64,000 nucleotides of DNA from UPXZ01 sp964634605 (GCA_964634605.1 CAZWLJ010000002.1:128031-192030); one strand, 5' to 3'; shown: positions 17,665-26,522, counted from the first letter of the stretch. Translations and numbers: made by a program. The notes: generated by a model from the sequence alone, not told the origin.

Positions 17665-17675
17665 AAAATTATTTT

Positions 17676-18134
17676 ATGAACACATCAAAATACATTTTCA
17701 CCCGTCTGAAGCCGGGCATTCCGAAGCAGTCATTGCTTTTTGTTGCAGGAATAGTCTGGACTTTTGCCGGAGGAATGCTACTGTACCGCGGCAGCACACT
17801 GTTAATACAACATCCTGCAAATCTGTGGATTAAACTCATTTTCAGCGTTACTGCCGGCGGTTTGTTTTACTATTTTCTGTTTGATAAAATTTCATCCAGG
17901 CATACAGCCCGTATCAAATCGCTTCCACACGAAAGGCCGTGTATCTTTTCGTTTTTCAACCGGAAAAGCTACCTGATGATGGCTTTGATGATTGCAATGG
18001 GCACAGGACTCCGGATGAGCGGATTGGTACATCCGGAATACTTATCTTTGCTGTACATCACCATGGGTATTCCGCTTACAGTTTCCGCGTTTCGGTTTTA
18101 TTTCAACGGACTTTTTTTTGAAAAAAAACAATAA
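17676..18134 (+). CDS. Four-helix membrane protein, function unknown
   Basis: A 152-residue protein starting MNTSKYIFTRLKPGIPKQ, with hydrophobic segments near residues 19-36 (LLFVAGIVWTFAGGMLLY), 50-68, 93-110 and 117-135. Arginine/lysine-rich loops lie between the second and third helices. The frame is open from 17589, but the promoter just upstream of 17676 argues for this start. It is followed 11 bases later by the LURP-one-like gene and then corA, probably one operon. No functional motif is recognised. Confidence 0.75.
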   Translation: MNTSKYIFTRLKPGIPKQSLLFVAGIVWTFAGGMLLYRGSTLLIQHPANLWIKLIFSVTAGGLFYYFLFDKISSRHTARIKSLPHERPCIFSFFNRKSYLMMALMIAMGTGLRMSGLVHPEYLSLLYITMGIPLTVSAFRFYFNGLFFEKKQ

Positions 18135-18145
18135 ACATTTGAACC

Positions 18146-18733
18146 ATGCAATTCCCGCTGAATTTCACATTTAAGATTTCATCCATAGCCAACGACTTCC
18201 GGGTACATGATGCCACCGGTGCCGAAGTGGCTTATGTGCGTCAGAAAGTATTCAAACTGAAAGAAGAAGTTCAGGTTTTCAACGATGAGAGTCGCTCCAG
18301 GCATATCTTCACACTGAAAGCAACAAAATGGATTGATTTTTCGCCAACTTACCGTTTTTTCGATGCAACAGGAACGGAAACCGGCTGTATCGTGCGACAG
18401 GGGATGAGGTCGATATGGAAAGCTTCCTATCTGATTTACGACGGGAAAGGAAACCAGGATATGGCTATAAAAGAAGAAAATGCCACAGTAAAGGTTTTTG
18501 ACGGGATATTCGGCGAGTTACCCATCATCGGAATGTTCGCCGGGTATTTTTTTAATCCCACTTACCTGGTGACGCGCTCCGACGGTATGCCCATTGCCCG
18601 CCTGTCAAAAGAAAAATCATTTTTCGGCCGTCGTTTCAGCGTCAATAAACTGGCCGAATTCAATGCCGGCGAAGAAAACAGGATCATGCTCGGACTGATG
18701 ATGATGATTCTGCTCGAAAGACAAAGAGGATAA
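18146..18733 (+). CDS. LURP-one/Tubby-C-terminal-like protein
   Basis: A 195-residue protein without a signal peptide. The sequence shows a series of short strands such as DFRVHDATGAEVAYVRQKVF, LKEEVQVFNDESR, WIDFSPTYRFFDATG and YLIYDGKGN, which is the repeat style of the LURP-one-related (YxjI-like) fold, a beta-barrel around a central hydrophobic helix. The helix would be the C-terminal LGLMMMILLERQRG. Related eukaryotic proteins bind membrane lipids, but bacterial members have no settled function. It lies between a membrane protein and corA. Confidence 0.65.
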   Translation: MQFPLNFTFKISSIANDFRVHDATGAEVAYVRQKVFKLKEEVQVFNDESRSRHIFTLKATKWIDFSPTYRFFDATGTETGCIVRQGMRSIWKASYLIYDGKGNQDMAIKEENATVKVFDGIFGELPIIGMFAGYFFNPTYLVTRSDGMPIARLSKEKSFFGRRFSVNKLAEFNAGEENRIMLGLMMMILLERQRG

Positions 18734-18781
18734 ACACAGGAAAAACATATAACCACTTTTTTCCAGAAAAATAAGGTAAAC

Positions 18782-19846
18782 ATGGCCCGGAATATCAGAA
18801 AACGAAAAGAAGATATCGGTCTTTCGCCCTACGAAATGAAGTTTCGGGGGCAAAAAAAAGCCGATAAGACAACCATGGAGTTGTTTGACTTCAATCTGGA
18901 TTTTGTACACGAACTACCGGTAAAATCTGTCGGCAAACTGAGTTCGTACAAGCAAAGCGACACCATCACCTGGCTGAATGTAAACGGTCTCGACGATGTG
19001 AACCTGATGAAGGAACTCGCCGGGATTTTCCATATCGACAACAACATCATGTCGGATATTATGAATCCTTCCATCAGGCCAAAGGTACAGGAATTCGAAG
19101 CCGGGTTGTTCATCAGTCTGAAAATGCTTCAGATGAACGAACGCACCAACAAACTGTCGGTCGAGAATCTGAGTCTGGTTATTACCCATGAATTTCTGAT
19201 ATCGTTTCAGGAAGAAAAAGGGGATTTTTTCGATACCGTGCGCGAACGCATCCGCAAGCACAAAAACAAAATCCGCACGGCGGGAACCGATTACCTGGCT
19301 TTCGCTCTGCTCGATGTGGTTGTGGATAATTACATCTATATCATCGGGCTGCTGGGCGAAAAAATTGAAAACCTGGAAGAACGGATGACCCTGAATGTAA
19401 ATAAACGGCTGCCCGAACTCATCAATCTGTACAAGCAGGAGCTCAACTTTCTGCGACGGCACATAAAACCAGCCAAAGAAATGATTCTGACACTCGCCAA
19501 AATGGAATCGGAATTTATCCACGACGAGAACCGGCTTAACTACAAGGAACTGCAGGACAATGTCAACGAAGCCAACGACCTGACCGACGGCTACCGCGAA
19601 ATGCTCTACGACCTGCTCAACATTTATCATTCAGCTGCTACCACCCGGCTGAACGACATCATGAAACTGCTCACCATTATCTCGGTCATTTTCATTCCGC
19701 TTACATTTATCGTAGGCGTTTATGGTACCAATTTCGATTATTTCCCAGAAATCAGATGGCATTACGGATATTTTGCCATGTGGGCTGTAATGTTTATCGT
19801 GGCAGGTTTTATGATTTGGTACTTCAAACGAAAAGACTGGTTCTGA
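18782..19846 (+). CDS. corA: CorA-family divalent-cation transporter with GTN in place of the GMN signature
   Basis: A 354-residue CorA-type channel: a long cytoplasmic alpha/beta plus coiled-coil domain (about 1-285) and two C-terminal transmembrane helices (about 291-312 and 328-347). The end is the usual basic stretch KRKDW. The loop between the helices reads VYGTNFDYFPE (GTN at 315-317), whereas nearly all CorA proteins have GMN at the pore mouth. CorA carries Mg2+, Co2+ or Ni2+; changes in GMN generally abolish or alter transport in studied proteins, so the ion may differ. It follows two genes of unknown function in the same orientation. Confidence 0.92.
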   Translation: MARNIRKRKEDIGLSPYEMKFRGQKKADKTTMELFDFNLDFVHELPVKSVGKLSSYKQSDTITWLNVNGLDDVNLMKELAGIFHIDNNIMSDIMNPSIRPKVQEFEAGLFISLKMLQMNERTNKLSVENLSLVITHEFLISFQEEKGDFFDTVRERIRKHKNKIRTAGTDYLAFALLDVVVDNYIYIIGLLGEKIENLEERMTLNVNKRLPELINLYKQELNFLRRHIKPAKEMILTLAKMESEFIHDENRLNYKELQDNVNEANDLTDGYREMLYDLLNIYHSAATTRLNDIMKLLTIISVIFIPLTFIVGVYGTNFDYFPEIRWHYGYFAMWAVMFIVAGFMIWYFKRKDWF

Positions 19847-19853
19847 TTAATAG

Positions 19854-19907
19854 GAATTACGCGAATTAAGGCGAATTGCGCGAATTAAGGCGAATTACGT
19901 GAAAGGG
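19854..19907. repeat. 19-bp tandem repeat after corA
   Basis: GAATTACGCGAATTAAGGC (19854-19872), GAATTGCGCGAATTAAGGC (19873-19891) and a partial third copy (GAATTACGTGAAAGG) follow the corA stop. The purpose is unclear; no terminator hairpin is evident here. Confidence 0.85.
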
Positions 19908-20111
19908 AATTAACAGCAATTTGAGCGGTCAGCGGAACAAATCGATTGTTATTTTGTTTGTAATATCATACCGGAAAAATTGAATGATATTTTTTCAGCA
20001 TACATTTACAACTGTAACTTTACGTTTATCCCACTCTGATGCTGTCACTGCCAGTTCCGAACCCATTTCGGAAAGTTTGTATCAGGAGAGTTCGGGTCAA
20101 TTTAAATAAAT

Positions 20112-21053
20112 ATGTCTTACAACCCTGTTAAACCCAATCAAATCGGGACTTTTCATATTCATGACATTCCGCTCAGAGAAATCTCTGCATTTATCGACTG
20201 GCGGTTTTATTTCCTGGCCTGGAGGCTTTCGGGGCATTACGAAGGAATAGAAAAAGTGCACGACTGTCCGTCGTGCCGGGCCGGCTGGCTGCAAGGTTTT
20301 GATGAAAAAGACCGTCCGAAAGCCGAAGAAGCGCTAAAACTGTTCAAAGATACGCAGGAAATGCTCCGGGATATTCTCGATAATAATTTGCTGAAGCTGA
20401 ATGCTGTTTACGCCATCTATCCGGCTTACTCGCGGGATGAGGAAATCATAGTTGAGACCGGAAACGGAACGGTTAACATACCCGTACTTCGGCAGCAAAA
20501 GCCCTCGGCTGACGGATTCTGTTATTCGCTTTCCGATTTCCTGAATGAGGAAAGCGATTACCTGGGAGCATTTGCCAATACCGTGAGCGGCACCGAAGAA
20601 ATGGCAGCCCGATTCGAGGCTGCGGACGATCTGTATAAATCCATTCTGGTAAAAACACTCTCTGACCGGCTGGCAGAAGCCACTGCCGAATGGCTTCACC
20701 TGAAAGTAAGGAAAGAATTCTGGGGTTATGCTCCCGATGAGAATTTAACCGTCGAAGAAGTGCTCAAAACCAAATACCAGGGTATCCGGCCCGCGGTAGG
20801 CTACCCATCGTTACCCGATCAGTCAGTTATTTTCGACATAGATAAACTGCTCAATTTCGAAAAAACGGGTATATCGCTTACCGAAAACGGAGCCATGTTT
20901 CCGAATGCATCCGTGAGCGGTTTATATTTTGCGCATCCCGCGTCCAGGTACTTTATGATAGGTAAAATTGATGAAAACCAACTGGCCGAATATGCACGCA
21001 GAAAAGGTAAAACTGCTGTCGAAATGCGGAAATGGCTGGCGGCAAATATTTGA
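20112..21053 (+). CDS. Stand-alone cobalamin-dependent methionine synthase reactivation domain protein
   Basis: A 313-residue protein that corresponds to the C-terminal activation domain of MetH, the module that binds S-adenosylmethionine and remethylates oxidised cobalamin. Matching motifs are ESDYLGAFANTVSG (147-160), LSDRLAEATAEWLHLKVRKE (183-202), the AdoMet-binding RPAVGYPSLPDQ (226-237) and LTENGAMFPNASVSGLYFAH (256-275). The remaining MetH domains are absent and no metH gene lies in the window, so it probably acts in trans on a MetH encoded elsewhere. I see no cobalamin riboswitch upstream. Confidence 0.88.
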   Translation: MSYNPVKPNQIGTFHIHDIPLREISAFIDWRFYFLAWRLSGHYEGIEKVHDCPSCRAGWLQGFDEKDRPKAEEALKLFKDTQEMLRDILDNNLLKLNAVYAIYPAYSRDEEIIVETGNGTVNIPVLRQQKPSADGFCYSLSDFLNEESDYLGAFANTVSGTEEMAARFEAADDLYKSILVKTLSDRLAEATAEWLHLKVRKEFWGYAPDENLTVEEVLKTKYQGIRPAVGYPSLPDQSVIFDIDKLLNFEKTGISLTENGAMFPNASVSGLYFAHPASRYFMIGKIDENQLAEYARRKGKTAVEMRKWLAANI

Positions 21054-21197
21054 GATTGCCAAATTATCCGGACAGACTGTTATACGTTTATCTCAACCTA
21101 TCAGGGAAAAGCTCCGGGGAACTTGTGATTTTTTTAAAATATCGTCTGAATTCTGTAAGTCAGTATTCAAATCATCTGAATGTAAAATGAACTAATT

Positions 21198-22307
21198 ATG
21201 AAATACGGTTTTTTTGTCTTTGTTTTTGTTTTTTTGCTGTCAATATTCGCTTACACTACCGTCAGAGGGTATCAGACGCTGGCTTCTTATGGCGTACTCA
21301 AAACGATATATCTGGTGCTGATGCTGGTGCTGACTGTAACGATGTTCGGCAGCTTATTTTTCGAGAGTGTGCTTCCGCATGGCATTGCCCGGGCGTTGAG
21401 TTTTGCGGGTTACAGTTTTTTCATTGTGGCAGCTTATCTGTTTTTATCCTTCCTGGTGGTGGATATGATCCGCGCCATCAATCATTTTCTGCCTTTCGTA
21501 TCCGATATGAAGATGCTGCGGCTGTCGGTCATGGTCATCACGCTATTGGTGCTGGGCGTGATGATGATTTGGGGAAATTACAACTTCAACCATCCGGTAA
21601 CCAGAACCATGACCATTCAGAGCAATAAATCTTCTCAAAATAAAGAAATCAAAATAGTGGCAGTGAGTGACGTACACCTGGGAGTTTCAATTGATAAAAA
21701 AAGGTTGCAAAAGTACGTGGCAATGATCAATGCCGAGAAACCGGACCTGGTGCTTATTGCGGGAGATTTGATTGACCGCTCCATAAAGCCTGTCATCAGC
21801 CAGAATATGGACGAGGAACTGAGGGAAATAAAAGCGCCGATGGGTGTTTATGTCATTTTTGGCAATCACGAATACTACGGCGAAGGCGATCAGCACATCG
21901 CCGATTTCTACCGCAAGTCAAACATCACTCTGCTGAGAGATACCTGTGTGACGGTGAACAACGAACTGCTCCTGGCCGGGCGCGACGATAAGCACAATGC
22001 AAACCGGAAAAGCCTGAAAGAACTTCTTCCAGCGGGATCAGACAAGCCTGCGATTGTGCTCGATCACCAGCCCTATCACCTGCACGAAGCCCTGGAGAAT
22101 AATGTGGATCTGCAAATATCCGGACATACGCACAACGGTCAGTTCTTTCCGGCAAATCTCATTACCCGCAGTATGTTCGAACTGAGTTACGGCTACCTGA
22201 AGAAAGGAAATACGCACTATTACGTTTCTTCAGGCTTAGGCCTGTGGGGACCGCAATACCGCCTTGGCAGCCAGAGTGAACTGGTGGTGATAACGTTTAG
22301 ATATTAG
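21198..22307 (+). CDS. Membrane-anchored calcineurin-like metallophosphoesterase
   Basis: A 369-residue protein with four or five N-terminal hydrophobic helices (about residues 1-135) and a C-terminal metallophosphoesterase domain of the YkuE type. The metal-binding signatures are AVSDVHLG (near 154), IAGDLIDR, FGNHEYYGEG and SGHTHNGQFFP (near 314). Members hydrolyse phosphate esters such as UDP-diacylglucosamine-type or other lipid-linked pyrophosphates; the substrate here is unknown. It stands alone between the MetH-domain gene and the convergent glucanase gene. Confidence 0.9.
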   Translation: MKYGFFVFVFVFLLSIFAYTTVRGYQTLASYGVLKTIYLVLMLVLTVTMFGSLFFESVLPHGIARALSFAGYSFFIVAAYLFLSFLVVDMIRAINHFLPFVSDMKMLRLSVMVITLLVLGVMMIWGNYNFNHPVTRTMTIQSNKSSQNKEIKIVAVSDVHLGVSIDKKRLQKYVAMINAEKPDLVLIAGDLIDRSIKPVISQNMDEELREIKAPMGVYVIFGNHEYYGEGDQHIADFYRKSNITLLRDTCVTVNNELLLAGRDDKHNANRKSLKELLPAGSDKPAIVLDHQPYHLHEALENNVDLQISGHTHNGQFFPANLITRSMFELSYGYLKKGNTHYYVSSGLGLWGPQYRLGSQSELVVITFRY

Positions 22308-22353
22308 TGATGAGTGATGAGTGAGTTCCAAGTTTCAAGTTCCAAGTTCTTTG

Positions 22354-22384
22354 TTCTGAGTTCTGAGTTCTGAGTTCTGAGTTC
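22354..22384. repeat. Four tandem copies of TTCTGAG between convergent genes
   Basis: TTCTGAG repeats at 22354, 22361, 22368 and 22375 followed by TTC, preceded by related AAGTTCC/AAGTTTC words and GTGATGA repeats. It is a simple-sequence filler of the type common between convergent Bacteroidota genes. Confidence 0.9.
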
Positions 22385-22451
22385 AATCAGCCCAATCGTA
22401 ATTTGTAAATTGTGAATTGTTCATTAAAAAATTGTACATTATGATTAGTGA

Positions 22452-24917
22452 TTATTTCATCATTTCATCCACCCTTACAAATTCATATCCTCTCGTTTTC
22501 AGTTCTTTTATCAATTCATCAAGGCGATAGTAGAATTTATCGGTACGGTTGGCATGAGTGCCGATATGAAGCAGCAGCAGGTTTCCGTTGAGTGTATTTT
22601 CTTTTTCATATTGAAGAATATTCCTGTAAATGGTGTCCGACGAACGGTAGTTTTTCATATCGGGTGTGGTGTAATCAGCGTTTGAGCCTGTTCCAGGTGT
22701 GAAATTGACAATCTGTACGTTCAGTCTTTTAGCCCAGTCGCTAATTTCGCTGTTGTACCATTCGTAAGGTGGTATAAAATAACGTGATTCTTCGGTTTTG
22801 AGACCTGCTTTTTCCATTGCCCGATAATTATCCAGCAGGTCTTTCTCAAATCCATACGGTGTTACCAGTGTCAGATCTCTTCGTTCCCAGTCGGCATAGA
22901 GCAGATGTTTGTCCGAGTGAGGCGCCATGTAATGACCTTCCTTCTGAAGCTGCCTGCATATTTTCGGAAACTGGCGGTAGAAATCGCCTGTAAGGAAAAA
23001 ACTGCCTTTTACACTATTTTTCTTCAATGTTGCGGATATTACGGAAGCTCCGTCGGCAAATTCGTGCCCGGTAAATACCAGCGCGATATTCTTTTTCATC
23101 GGGTTACCACGTTCGATTCCGCCCAGCACAATCTTTGGGGCAACGGCTTTATTGTTGAGATAACCCAGGTAGCAGGTGAGCGAGGCAGTTCCGTCCATGG
23201 TGGGCTCGTTGGTGGAGTAATCGGCAAAATCATCGTGATAGACCACATAATCTGACTGGAAAGGGGCGTAAGTATCTTCATTAGCCAGATGGACTCCCCG
23301 CAGCGACCTGAATATGGGTGCGTAAATCGGCCCGTCCACTAATCCGCCGGTAACCGGATAATTACGCAGCCTGGTAAATGCCGAATGCGGATCGGAGGGT
23401 GTATCGCCGATTTCGGGATAGCCAACAATCATGCAGGTTCCCCAGGGATTAACACCGAACAGCCAGTCGCGCATCGACGTTTCCATTTCCAGGAATGTAT
23501 CGTCACCTGTCAGTTCGTGGTAGAGCCGGCATTGTGTTATCAGTGCCACGGTCAGGTTGTTGGAGCACCATACAAAAGGCACACCGTTCATAAATGCATC
23601 ACCTTCGGCACGGTCTTTCACACGTTGCAGTCCGCTGCGCATATTCCGGATAAACTCCCGGCTCACACGCGAATTAATATTTTGTCGGGCTAGATGATAA
23701 TGCCCCAGATTGATAAACGGATACCACTGGTAATGACGGGCAGAGTCTGCACCCATCCAGGGAGTTACCGGCTCCAGTCGACCATAATCGAGGGCCTGGT
23801 TGAAATTCCCGGAATCATTTGTCAGTGAAAAAATTTCCGTCGCGGCTAATGCCATATCGTCTGCCCAGTTGTCTTCTTCGTAAAAATAAGGCGAAACACA
23901 GCATGCAGTCTGGCAAACACCCGGATTTTCCATCCCTTTCAGGTAAGCGTCTTTGGCTTTTTGCTCTATCAGACGCGAAAATTCGGGATAATACTTAGCC
24001 ACCACTTTGGAGCCCAGTGCAAAGGAAGATGCGTATTTACCCAGCGTGGAGGCCAGTCCGGTACTACGGTTTTTGTGTTCGCGAAGTCCCTGGGGCTTCG
24101 GACTGCAAAAATACACCGGCCGGGCATTACCGGCTCCCCATCCATAATCCACTTTCTGTTCCGTGGGAATGGTCATCCCCACGTGGTCACGGTCGTCAGC
24201 CAGCTGGTTGAAATAAGTGTCTTTGTCGGGATTCATTTTCACCAGCCAGTCCAGTCCCCATTTGGCTTCATCAAGTATATCCGGAATACCATTCCCGCCC
24301 TGATTGCCGTTGGCATCAAACGCATCACCAAAAGATCCGGGATATTGCGTATAAGCAAAAAGCATCTGATAAACCGCATTAGCAGAGGTAGTTACATATT
24401 GAAGGTAATCGGATGCATCGTGCCATCCTCCGGTGGTATTATAGTATTTGCCATCCCTTTTCCCGTCCGGATCGCCCACGGAAATGCCATCGGTGGTATG
24501 GCAGGAGTCCTTCAGGAAAGGATTGTAGCCGCAACGCTGTTGTCGCATGTATTTCAGGGGAATATCGGCAGCTCCGGCGTAGATATCGTTCCCGATACGG
24601 AAAGGAACAGATTGTATTGAATCAATTTTAAGGTAATAAATGCCGGGAATTTCAAAATCGGTAAAATCCATGCGGGCGGAAGATTCAAAAGCCGGTTGCT
24701 TGCCCGATTGCCTGACTTTATCGGATGAATAAACCACATTTCCGGTGGTGTTGTCAATAATATCAAATTCAGTAATCAGGCGGGCATTTTTACTTATCCA
24801 AACCGCCACTTTCACGTCGTCGTTCAGGTAACCCACCTGATTGACACGAATCCAGGACTGTGAAAAAGCAGATACGACCAGAAACAAAAAACTTAAAAGA
24901 GAGGCAATAATTTTCAT
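22452..24917 (-). CDS. GH9 endoglucanase fused to a CE4-type polysaccharide deacetylase
   Basis: An 821-residue exported enzyme. After a signal peptide (1-19) comes a GH9 Ig-like N-terminal domain (about 20-108, with RVNQVGYLNDDVKVAVW), then an (alpha/alpha)6 barrel with the GH9 motif GGWHDASDY (163-171, catalytic base Asp) and the acid NEPTMDG near 569. From about 605 a NodB-fold deacetylase begins (ALVFTGHEFADG), with the metal-binding HSDKH near 666, IPPYEWYN and LLLLHIGT. The deacetylase motif 1 is unusual: the normal FDDG doublet is replaced by TGHEFADG. Likely substrates are beta-1,4-glucans carrying acetyl groups; this is inference. The gene stands alone. Confidence 0.9.
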   Translation of the reverse strand: MKIIASLLSFLFLVVSAFSQSWIRVNQVGYLNDDVKVAVWISKNARLITEFDIIDNTTGNVVYSSDKVRQSGKQPAFESSARMDFTDFEIPGIYYLKIDSIQSVPFRIGNDIYAGAADIPLKYMRQQRCGYNPFLKDSCHTTDGISVGDPDGKRDGKYYNTTGGWHDASDYLQYVTTSANAVYQMLFAYTQYPGSFGDAFDANGNQGGNGIPDILDEAKWGLDWLVKMNPDKDTYFNQLADDRDHVGMTIPTEQKVDYGWGAGNARPVYFCSPKPQGLREHKNRSTGLASTLGKYASSFALGSKVVAKYYPEFSRLIEQKAKDAYLKGMENPGVCQTACCVSPYFYEEDNWADDMALAATEIFSLTNDSGNFNQALDYGRLEPVTPWMGADSARHYQWYPFINLGHYHLARQNINSRVSREFIRNMRSGLQRVKDRAEGDAFMNGVPFVWCSNNLTVALITQCRLYHELTGDDTFLEMETSMRDWLFGVNPWGTCMIVGYPEIGDTPSDPHSAFTRLRNYPVTGGLVDGPIYAPIFRSLRGVHLANEDTYAPFQSDYVVYHDDFADYSTNEPTMDGTASLTCYLGYLNNKAVAPKIVLGGIERGNPMKKNIALVFTGHEFADGASVISATLKKNSVKGSFFLTGDFYRQFPKICRQLQKEGHYMAPHSDKHLLYADWERRDLTLVTPYGFEKDLLDNYRAMEKAGLKTEESRYFIPPYEWYNSEISDWAKRLNVQIVNFTPGTGSNADYTTPDMKNYRSSDTIYRNILQYEKENTLNGNLLLLHIGTHANRTDKFYYRLDELIKELKTRGYEFVRVDEMMK

Positions 24918-25138
24918 GATTGAATTCTTTTTAAAATAAAAAGTTTTCCATATTGACCTGCAAGTTAGAAAACTTTTTTCATATTTTCTTCTTTTTCACA
25001 TATTTCTTCCCGAAAATGCTTTCATCAGTTCCTTTTAGTAAACAGCCTTCACTTACACACAACTGCCGGATTTGATTGATAATGCAATATTATTAAAAAT
25101 CAGATACCTGTCAGAAGTATTTTACTAACATTTTTTTA

Positions 25139-25225
25139 CCGGTAAAAAATATCTGTATAAGTACCCGTAATTATACGTTGCTCCGGTAAAAATATCTGTT
25201 CAGGCACCCGTAATTATACGTTGCT
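25139..25225. repeat. Direct duplication of a 43-44-bp segment
   Basis: 25139-25182 and 25183-25225 both begin CCGGTAAAAA and end ACCCGTAATTATACGTTGCT, with a few differences in the middle. The region is 220-300 bases upstream of the GH9-deacetylase and the small regulator-like gene, so the copies may be paired binding sites. Confidence 0.85.
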
Positions 25226-25239
25226 CAGGGCAAAATAAC

Positions 25240-25283
25240 TATTTCAGTGAGTGAAATACCATTTTTGCTCCGGGCAAAAATGG
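25240..25283. promoter_or_regulatory. Two adjacent perfect hairpins
   Basis: TATTTCA/TGAAATA (25240-25258, five-base loop) is followed at once by CCATTTTTGC/GCAAAAATGG (25259-25283, five-base loop). Neither has a T-run after it, so protein-binding dyads or leader-RNA structure of the GH9 transcript are more likely than terminators. Confidence 0.6.
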
Positions 25284-25448
25284 TGGTGACATGAATTAAT
25301 CCCATATAAACGACTGTCAGAAAAGAGTTAATCCTCTGATATGATACCTTTCTGCAATTTTTGTAATTCAAATGTATATATTTCAAAGTCAGTGGCATTG
25401 AGAAAAACATTTATTTTTCAGTCTGAAGGTGTGATTTGGAAATTAATG

Positions 25449-25480
25449 TATCTTTGTAAAAGACTAGTCTACCAAAGATA
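25449..25480. promoter_or_regulatory. Symmetrical promoter region: opposed -7 boxes around a palindrome
   Basis: TATCTTTG on the plus strand (25449-25456) and the same word on the minus strand (25473-25480) flank AGACTAGTCT (25461-25470). The plus-strand box is 62 bases before the ATG at 25519; the minus-strand box points at the GH9-deacetylase gene about 560 bases away. No TTTG is found at the -33 positions. Confidence 0.5.
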
Positions 25481-25518
25481 AGATAACAATCAAACCGAAT
25501 CAATTATCATTTCATATT

Positions 25519-25938
25519 ATGGCTCACTTCTATCAGTTCTGCGCAAAGGAAATGTACAAAAAAGTGGTATCAGGCAAATCGGGAAGTGATTCGGATGGTT
25601 CATCTGAATCTGCTGCAATTGGAGTTTGTCCGGAGATACTGGTACTTTTTTCTCAAAATCTTGCCAAATACAACAATCGTACACTGAAATTCCATGCTTC
25701 GCTGCTCGGGATTGAAGAGCTGGAACTCCGTTATACCATCAAAGCACTTACAGGCAGTTCGTTTACCGATTTTCTGGAAGACTTTTTAGTATTCAAGGTT
25801 CAGGATGTTTTGGGTGATTATCCCGAATATGGCTCATTAAGGGAAAAAGCCAGATTACTGGGCTTTACTTATCTTGGACTTTACAATTTTATGAAGCGAA
25901 AAATGGAACGCACTCCAAGAGGATGGAAATGGAATTGA
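25519..25938 (+). CDS. Small protein resembling an AraC-type DNA-binding domain
   Basis: A 139-residue protein. Its C-terminal 90 residues follow the pattern of an AraC double helix-turn-helix: FHASLLGIEELELRYTIKAL (first helices), TGSSFTDFLEDFLVFKVQDV (linker helix), then LREKARLLGFTYLGLYNFMK and a terminal TPRGWKWN in the place of the usual G-x-TP-x-x-Y/W-R. The match is remote but the spacing is right. The N-terminus is short with a serine/glycine-rich linker (SGKSGSDSDGSSES). Its promoter is opposed to a possible promoter of the GH9-deacetylase gene, so it might regulate that gene. Confidence 0.55.
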   Translation: MAHFYQFCAKEMYKKVVSGKSGSDSDGSSESAAIGVCPEILVLFSQNLAKYNNRTLKFHASLLGIEELELRYTIKALTGSSFTDFLEDFLVFKVQDVLGDYPEYGSLREKARLLGFTYLGLYNFMKRKMERTPRGWKWN

Positions 25939-26093
25939 GGGTCAAACTTCTTCGGACAGCACCGGGAGAACTCATCAGCCGGGATAATTATCCGAAATAC
26001 GAAGGTTTATTAAGTAGAATTGCATTGACAGGTTTCTCACGAAGAGAAAACAGGTTTAGCACTTCTCCATGAAGACAGGCCTGCACAAGCCGT

Positions 26094-26522
26094 TTACCTT
26101 TTTTTTCTGAAAAACGCCTTCATCAGCTCGCTGCATTTTTCTTCTAAAACACCTGAAACCACTTCCGTTTTGGGATGCAGGGCATCCGGTGCAAAACGTG
26201 TGAAGCCGCGCTTTTCATCCGAAGCTCCGTACACAATCCTGCCGATTTGTGACCAGCCTAATGCACCTGCACACATCACACAGGGCTCTACTGTTACATA
26301 CAGCGTACAATCCGTAAGGTACTTTCCACCCAGGAAATTGGCTGCGGCAGTGATAGCCTGCATTTCGGCGTGAGCTGTCACGTCATTCAGTGTTTCGGTA
26401 AGGTTGTGCCCGCGTGCAATGATGCGGTCGTTGCACACAATGACCGCACCAACCGGCACCTCATCACGAGTCAAAGCCTGTTGAGCCTCATTCAGAGCCT
26501 GTTGCATGAATTTCACATCCAT
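26094..26522 (-). CDS. tadA: tRNA-specific adenosine deaminase
   Basis: A 142-residue zinc enzyme that converts adenosine-34 of tRNA-Arg to inosine. It has the deaminase motifs TAHAEMQAI (zinc-binding His and proton-shuttling Glu) and TVEPCVMCAGAL (two zinc-binding cysteines). The frame is open back to a TTG at 26540, but the ATG at 26522 (MDVKFMQQALNEAQQA) matches the usual N-terminus. It is on the same strand as parE, 112 bases after it. Confidence 0.92.
   Translation of the reverse strand: MDVKFMQQALNEAQQALTRDEVPVGAVIVCNDRIIARGHNLTETLNDVTAHAEMQAITAAANFLGGKYLTDCTLYVTVEPCVMCAGALGWSQIGRIVYGASDEKRGFTRFAPDALHPKTEVVSGVLEEKCSELMKAFFRKKR

Larger units (their letters stand above)
24918..25518. other. 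Divergent intergenic region between GH9-deacetylase and a small regulator-like gene
   Basis: About 600 bases with no gene. It holds a duplicated 43-44-bp segment, two adjacent small hairpins and a symmetrical promoter region, each listed separately. Confidence 0.75.

Noticed and set aside
18914..19630. 238-codon minus-strand frame inside corA
   Set aside because: Antisense shadow of corA; the amino-acid composition is unlike a real protein and corA is unmistakable.
19847..20111. Cobalamin or SAM riboswitch before the MetH-domain gene
   Set aside because: I found no B12-box-like sequence or SAM-I type core, only 19-bp tandem repeats and unstructured sequence.
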